From positions 65,403 through 129,402 of the forward strand of contig NZ_FQZO01000010.1 of assembly GCF_900142075.1 (NCBI RefSeq): a stretch of 64,000 bases of DNA, in the 5' to 3' direction. The DNA is from Clostridium amylolyticum (lineage in GTDB: Bacteria > Bacillota > Clostridia > Clostridiales > Clostridiaceae). Of this stretch, positions 60,081 to 64,000 are shown piece by piece; the stretch's first letter is position 1; every line of letters begins with the position of its first letter. Position numbers and translations under genes: made by a program. A model generated the notes under the pieces. That model saw only the letters and a program-made list of their open reading frames with translations. It made no database searches and was not told the origin of the DNA.

Positions 60081-61151
60081 TTGAGTAAAGCTTATCCATG
60101 TTTAGACATTGATCTTAAAAAATTAGCTCATAATACCAGAGAAATAATTAAGTTATGCCATGAAAATGGAGTAGAACCCGTAATAGTAACTAAAGTATTT
60201 TGTGCCAATGAAACTATAGTTAAAACCATAGTAAATGAAGGTATCAACACTGTGGGAGATTCTAGAATTAAAAATCTTATGAAGTTAAAACAAATAAATT
60301 GCAAAAAACTCCTGGTGCGCATTCCCATGAAAAGTGAGGCGGATAGTGTAGTACAGTATGCAGATATCAGTTTAAATTCAGAACTGGAAGTTATAAAAGA
60401 ATTGTCCCACTGCGCCCTTAACCATAATAAACTCCATGAAATAATCCTTATGATAGATTTAGGGGATTTAAGAGAAGGGGTGTTGCCCCAGGATGTATTA
60501 GATACGGTAAAAGAGATAATAAAACTCCCTAATATCAAGCTTATAGGATTAGGTACAAACCTTACCTGCTACGGCGGGGTAATTCCTGAGGAAAACAATT
60601 TAACGGAACTTGTAAATCTAAAAAACAAAATAGAAGAGGAATTTAATATAAAGCTCCCTATAGTTTCTGGTGGCAACTCCAGTAGCTTTTACATGGTGGT
60701 AAACCATACCATACCAAAAGGCGTAAACCAGCTAAGAATAGGGGAAGCACTGGTGTTAGGCAGAGAAACCGCCTTTGAAAAAGACTTGAATAATTTATAT
60801 AATGACTCCATTATTCTGAAAGGGGAAATAATAGAGTTAAAAGAAAAGCCTTCCCTTCCTAAAGGGAGAATAGGAGTGGATGCCTTCGGAAATAAGCCAA
60901 GCTTCCAAGATAAAGGGCTTATGCAAAGAGCCATAATAGCCCTAGGAAAACAGGACATTCTACTAGAAGGTCTTACACCTTTAGATAGTAAAATAGAGAT
61001 ACTAGGAGCTAGCAGCGATCATTTATTATTAGATTTAACAAAATGCGGTAAAGAGTACAAAGTTGGAGACATAGTAGAATTTCATATGAACTATGGTTGT
61101 TTGCTGGCAGCAATGACATCTAACTATGTGAATTTAGAATTTAAAATTTAG
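60081..61151 (+). CDS. Ornithine/alanine racemase-family PLP enzyme
   Basis: The 356-residue protein has the alanine-racemase N-terminal barrel: P-C-L-D-I-D-L, the PLP-lysine in P-V-I-V-T-K-V-F-C (about residue 39), D-L-G-D-L-R-E-G-V-L near 128 and S-G-G-N-S-S-S-F near 200. The pattern is that of ornithine racemase / YhfX-type enzymes rather than cell-wall Alr. It starts at TTG after GGGGGTGAGG. Its final residues N-L-E-F-K-I and stop are encoded in repeat copy 2. Confidence 0.8.
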   Translation: MSKAYPCLDIDLKKLAHNTREIIKLCHENGVEPVIVTKVFCANETIVKTIVNEGINTVGDSRIKNLMKLKQINCKKLLVRIPMKSEADSVVQYADISLNSELEVIKELSHCALNHNKLHEIILMIDLGDLREGVLPQDVLDTVKEIIKLPNIKLIGLGTNLTCYGGVIPEENNLTELVNLKNKIEEEFNIKLPIVSGGNSSSFYMVVNHTIPKGVNQLRIGEALVLGRETAFEKDLNNLYNDSIILKGEIIELKEKPSLPKGRIGVDAFGNKPSFQDKGLMQRAIIALGKQDILLEGLTPLDSKIEILGASSDHLLLDLTKCGKEYKVGDIVEFHMNYGCLLAAMTSNYVNLEFKI

Positions 61152-61240
61152 AATTTAGAATGAAGGAAACTTTTTCTGGAAAAGCACCAGAAAAAGTTTA
61201 AAATATAGAGGGTGAAACTCAGGGAGTTTCTTAATAATAA
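61136..61240. repeat. Dispersed palindromic repeat, copy 2
   Basis: AATTTAAAATTTAGAATTTA, with the TAG being the racemase stop, leads to GAATGAAGG. A perfect thirteen-pair hairpin AAACTTTTTCTGG / CCAGAAAAAGTTT follows, then a smaller GAAACTC / GAGTTTC hairpin. It matches copies 1 and 3. Confidence 0.75.
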
Positions 61241-61264
61241 TATATATTAAAAAGAGGATGTTTT

Positions 61265-63020
61265 ATGAGGGCGTTGAAGTATGTGGTAATGACTGTTTTG
61301 TTTATAATTTTAGGCACCGTAGCCTTTATTGCTTCGATTTTTTTCTTAGATTATAAGAAGATGATTTATGTATTTGCAGTATTTATGGGACTTTTAGTAT
61401 ATTTGTTTGTTATTGTTATCAGGGGAATGGTAATGCGAAAAAGAAAACTATTGTGTTTTCAGGGTATTGGCTCTGCAGTAACCCTTTTGATAGCAGCAGT
61501 ATTTCTAATGGTAAGTAATACGATAATTTTTCTATCAAGTATAGTTTTTATCCAATTGAAAGAACCGGTGATGGAAAAAGATATAGAGGAAGATGTTACT
61601 CTGCACTCTGTTTACTCTCAATGGAAGGATAAAAGTAAATATAATAAAGCTTTTATAAATGAAAAGTATAAAAATGCTAATTTAATGTATACTAGTGCAG
61701 CAGAAGGTGGTATAGACTTAGTTAAATACTATATTGATAATATACAAAAAGATTGCGAAACTGTATTATCTCCAATAGCTCTCAGAAATGTAAATATAAA
61801 ATTACAATACGATGAAAAAATGCACAAGTCCTATATACCTAAAAATATTGATTATAAAGCTTTGTATAGAACTAATATATTTACTAATGAGATAAGCACA
61901 GTGATTTTAGATGCTTATGAGGATATTTTAGCTTCTTCAGCTTATGATTTTGAAAGGTTAATAAGGCATGAATATACCCATTACTATTTAGACATGTTAT
62001 TTAAAGATAAAAATGTTTCTGTTAGAAGTATTCCTATGTGGTTTTATGTGGTTTAATGAAGGGGTTGCTGAATATTTTGCTTACGCATCGCCCACTTCAT
62101 ATATAGCACTACCAGAGAAGATAATACCTTTCAAAGAAATCACTAGAGAAGATCAATGGGTAAAGGCTTTTAATCCAGAAGAAGATATATATGGCCAAGC
62201 TTATTCATCTATATTTTACTTATGTGCTACAAAGGGTGAGGGGATAATAAGAGATATTTTGATGAAAACCATAGAAAAAGGCTTTGAAGAGGGATTTAAA
62301 GAGGCGGTAGGCATTACTATAGAGGCTTTTGAGGAAGAAATAATAAAACTTGCTCAGGATAAAAAGAAAGATGATGTTAACTGGAAAGGATATAAGCTAC
62401 GGTTAAAAACAAATATATATGAAAATGTTGAAGAAAAATATCAGTTAAGAAAAGAAGGAATAGAAAAATATATAAGTAACTATCCTAATAATGTAAAGGC
62501 TTATATAGGATTATCTATGATGTACTCACAAGAAGAAGATTATAAAAAGTCTTTGGAATTAAGCGAAAAGGCAGTTCAGCTAGAACCCAATAATACCCTA
62601 GCAATAAATAGAAGAGCCTTAGTAGCATTAATTTGTAAAGACTATAAGAAAGCGCAGCAGGACTTTGAAAAGCTTATTGAATTAGAGCCAAATAATTCTG
62701 CAGCTTATATCAATCTATCACAAGTATTTTTATTTACAGATGTTAATAAAGCGGTAGAAATCATGGGAAAAGCAGTTAAAATAGAAAACACACAGTTTAA
62801 CATAGAAATATTAAACAGCTACAAAAATTATGAAAAAGCACTAAAGCAAGGAAATACTTTAAAAGCCTGTTACGATTTTCTAGAAAGCAACGAAGACTTA
62901 TATCCAGAAATAAAGCTTGCACTAATCACTAAAACCCTAGATGAAAACGGAAATAAGAACAGTAAATACAAAAGCGATTTAGAAGCACTAAAAAGGATGA
63001 TAGAGCAAGAAGAAATTTAA
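61265..63020 (+). pseudogene. Membrane metallopeptidase with TPR repeats, frameshifted
   Basis: The first frame (61265-62056, 263 aa) has three or four N-terminal helices and then the zinc motif R-H-E-Y-T-H-Y-Y-L-D (about residues 236-245), ending wrongly at Y-V-V. The second frame resumes with M-W-F-N-E-G-V-A-E-Y-F-A, the downstream glutamate motif of gluzincin (peptidase-MA type) enzymes, then two or three TPR units (about 62500-62800). Removing one unit of the 10-bp tandem duplication at 62035-62054 restores I-P-M-W-F-N-E-G-V-A-E and one ~580-residue protein. As read, it is split between the two halves of its active site. Confidence 0.85.
62035..62054 (+). repeat. 10-bp tandem duplication causing frameshift
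   Basis: TATGTGGTTT occurs twice in direct succession. The first unit encodes the end of P-M-W-F and the second repeats it out of frame. A single copy gives an uninterrupted conserved motif, so this is a recent insertion by slippage, and it could revert the same way. Confidence 0.9.
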
Positions 63021-63040
63021 ATTCACAATTAGGAGGAATT

Positions 63041-63598
63041 ATGATTAGATGTTCTTGGTGTAAAGATATAGATATATATGTAAAGTATCATGATGAAGAG
63101 TGGGGAGTTCCAGTCTATGATGATAAAAAGCAGTTTGAATTTCTTGTTTTAGAATCAGCTCAAGCTGGCCTTAGTTGGTTAACTATATTGAGAAAAAGAG
63201 AAGGATATAGGGAAGCTTATGAGGATTTTGATGTGAACAAGGTAGCAGCCTTTGATGAAGATAAGGTTAAGGAGCTAATGAATTTTCAAGGGATTATTAG
63301 AAATGAAAGAAAGATAAGAGCTTCTATAAATAATGCTAAAAGGTTTATTGAAATACAAAAGGAATGGGGGAGTTTCTGCAATTACATATGGAGCTTTGTG
63401 GATAACAAACCTGTGCTTAATGAATGGAATGATGAATCAGAAGTACCAGCAACTACTGAATTGTCGGAAACTATAAGTAAAGATCTTAAAAAGAGAGGTT
63501 TTAAGTTTCTAGGACCAGTAATAGTATACTCCCATCTACAAGCCACAGGTATAGTTAATGATCATGTTAAGAAATGCTTCAGATGTAAAACAATTTAG
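63041..63598 (+). CDS. tag: DNA-3-methyladenine glycosylase I
   Basis: The 185-residue enzyme removes 3-methyladenine from DNA. Family marks are R-C-S-W-C (zinc Cys at residue 4), Y-H-D-E-E-W-G-V-P near residue 16, A-Q-A-G-L-S-W and the C-terminal zinc ligands in N-D-H-V-K-K-C-F-R-C. AGGAGG precedes the ATG. The stop TAG lies in repeat copy 3. Confidence 0.93.
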   Translation: MIRCSWCKDIDIYVKYHDEEWGVPVYDDKKQFEFLVLESAQAGLSWLTILRKREGYREAYEDFDVNKVAAFDEDKVKELMNFQGIIRNERKIRASINNAKRFIEIQKEWGSFCNYIWSFVDNKPVLNEWNDESEVPATTELSETISKDLKKRGFKFLGPVIVYSHLQATGIVNDHVKKCFRCKTI

Positions 63599-63776
63599 AA
63601 TTAAGAATTTAGAGTGTAAAATGAAGGATAGTTTTTCTGAGAAAGCATCAGAAAAACTGTTTAATTTACTTCAAAACAAAAAACTCCTCTGGGAGTTTTT
63701 TGTTTTATATTATTTTAAAGAAACTCAGTGAGTTTCCACCTTCATTCTCAATTGTAAATTTTAAATTCTCAATTAC
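63594..63776. repeat. Dispersed palindromic repeat, copy 3, with inverted ends
   Basis: The left end AATTTAGAATTAAGAATTTA leads to AATGAAGG and is mirrored at the right end by CCTTCATTCTCAATTG then AATTTTAAATTCTCAATTA. Between them are three hairpins: AGTTTTTCTGA / TCAGAAAAACT, AAAAAACTCC / GGAGTTTTTT and GAAACTC / GAGTTTC. Terminal inverted repeats of about 35 bases and a length near 180 bases are MITE-like. The left end supplies the stop of tag and the right end that of the minus-strand fragment. Confidence 0.8.
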
Positions 63777-63915
63777 CCGCTATTTCCTCGTAGCTGGTTA
63801 TCGCATATTCTCTGCCTTCTGGGGTGAGTTTTATAACATCTTTTTCTATATAGATTTTCTTTTCGGTTTTTAGTCTTTTAATGGTGGAGTCTAGGAAGCT
63901 ACTATTGTAGATTGT
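63769..63915 (-). pseudogene. 3' part of a gene cut by an insertion sequence
   Basis: The minus strand encodes about 44 residues: S-S-F-L-D-S-T-I-K-R-L-K-T-E-K-K-I-Y, then L-T-P-E-G-R-E-Y-A and a terminal I-A-G-N. It resembles the end of a winged-helix protein. Homology is interrupted at about 63916, where the IS21-like terminus begins, and the stop TGA lies in the repeat. The front part must lie beyond the inserted element, if it still exists. Confidence 0.6.
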
Positions 63916-64000
63916 CAAGCAAAATTGACCCCCTTTTACACTGAAATTTGACCCCCCTCACAGTTAAATTATAATTAAGCTAAGGCCATCATTTTTTATA
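63907..64000. mobile_element. Terminal region of an IS21-like insertion sequence
   Basis: The segment starts near TGTAGATTGTCAAGC and carries two copies of a short repeat, AAAATTGACCCCC and AAATTTGACCCCCC, 22 bases apart. Repeated T-T-G-A-C-C-C-C blocks at the ends are typical of IS21-family elements. Neither istA nor istB is reached before the window ends, so only one terminus is seen. Confidence 0.6.

Noticed and set aside
1..64000. CRISPR arrays, tRNA and rRNA genes
   Set aside because: No regularly spaced 25-40 bp repeats, cloverleaf-like sequences or conserved rRNA segments were noticed on either strand; dedicated scanners were not available.

Overview
The window is low-GC (roughly 30%) DNA of a Gram-positive anaerobe, almost certainly Clostridium sensu lato. 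Strong AGGAGG ribosome-binding sites, frequent TTG/GTG starts, a pyrBICFKDE operon with PyrI, a C. beijerinckii-type NADP secondary alcohol dehydrogenase with its sigma54 activator, and BceRS-AB and GlnKL-type modules all fit. No rRNA, tRNA or CRISPR array was seen. The species cannot be named from what is visible.

Region 1 (1-20.9 kb) is an accessory block. More than 25 small genes lie almost all on the + strand. Most look monocistronic, and nine are GNAT acetyltransferases. The rest are single enzymes or domains: Nif3-like, DUF1801, CPBP protease remnant, 2H phosphoesterase, DUF1697, methyltransferase, HD hydrolase, pyrophosphatase-like, BAAT hydrolase, nitrilase, PHP, an orphan Imm5-like immunity protein, CsoR plus EamA exporter, HIT and HAD. 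Five tiny membrane proteins and several broken gene ends lie between them. Two or three copies of an intergenic terminator-plus-promoter element separate some of the genes. The block resembles a cassette array grown by serial insertion and deletion, but no integrase or attC-like site was found.

Region 2 (20.9-27.3 kb) is a probable bacteriocin locus. Two paralogous secreted ~110-aa proteins resemble lactococcin 972 in layout. They accompany a two-permease, one-ATPase ABC transporter and a membrane-anchored protein. A deletion-fused relic of a second transporter unit precedes them. Three related upstream control regions, two with a perfect 14-bp palindrome, show that the whole module was duplicated.

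Region 3 (27.3-35.5 kb) holds an amino-acid permease, a PhzF-family protein and a complete BceRS-BceAB peptide-antibiotic sensing and detoxification system with a matching operator.

Region 4 (35.5-49.6 kb) is nutrient sensing and uptake. On the minus strand a GlnK/GlnL-like two-component system sits upstream of a lone PTS IIC permease whose promoter carries three 10-bp repeats and a cre site. On the plus strand are a chemoreceptor, a 'ferric-type' ABC transporter with a cre site and its own YesM/YesN-type two-component pair (probably for a phosphorylated carbon compound rather than iron), and an AcoR-like sigma54 activator.

Region 5 (49.6-57.2 kb) has the sADH gene behind a near-consensus -24/-12 promoter, then the pyrimidine operon. 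The pyr leader holds two PyrR-type hairpins: one in a complete transcription attenuator, one whose lower stem contains the pyrB Shine-Dalgarno sequence.

Region 6 (57.2-64 kb) holds a divergent signal peptidase II-like protein, a histidine phosphatase, a DUF1611 protein divergent from an ornithine/alanine racemase-family enzyme, a membrane metallopeptidase split by a 10-bp tandem duplication, tag, and at the edge an IS21-like terminus cutting a gene. Three copies of a short palindromic repeat sit exactly at gene 3' ends and supply their stop codons.
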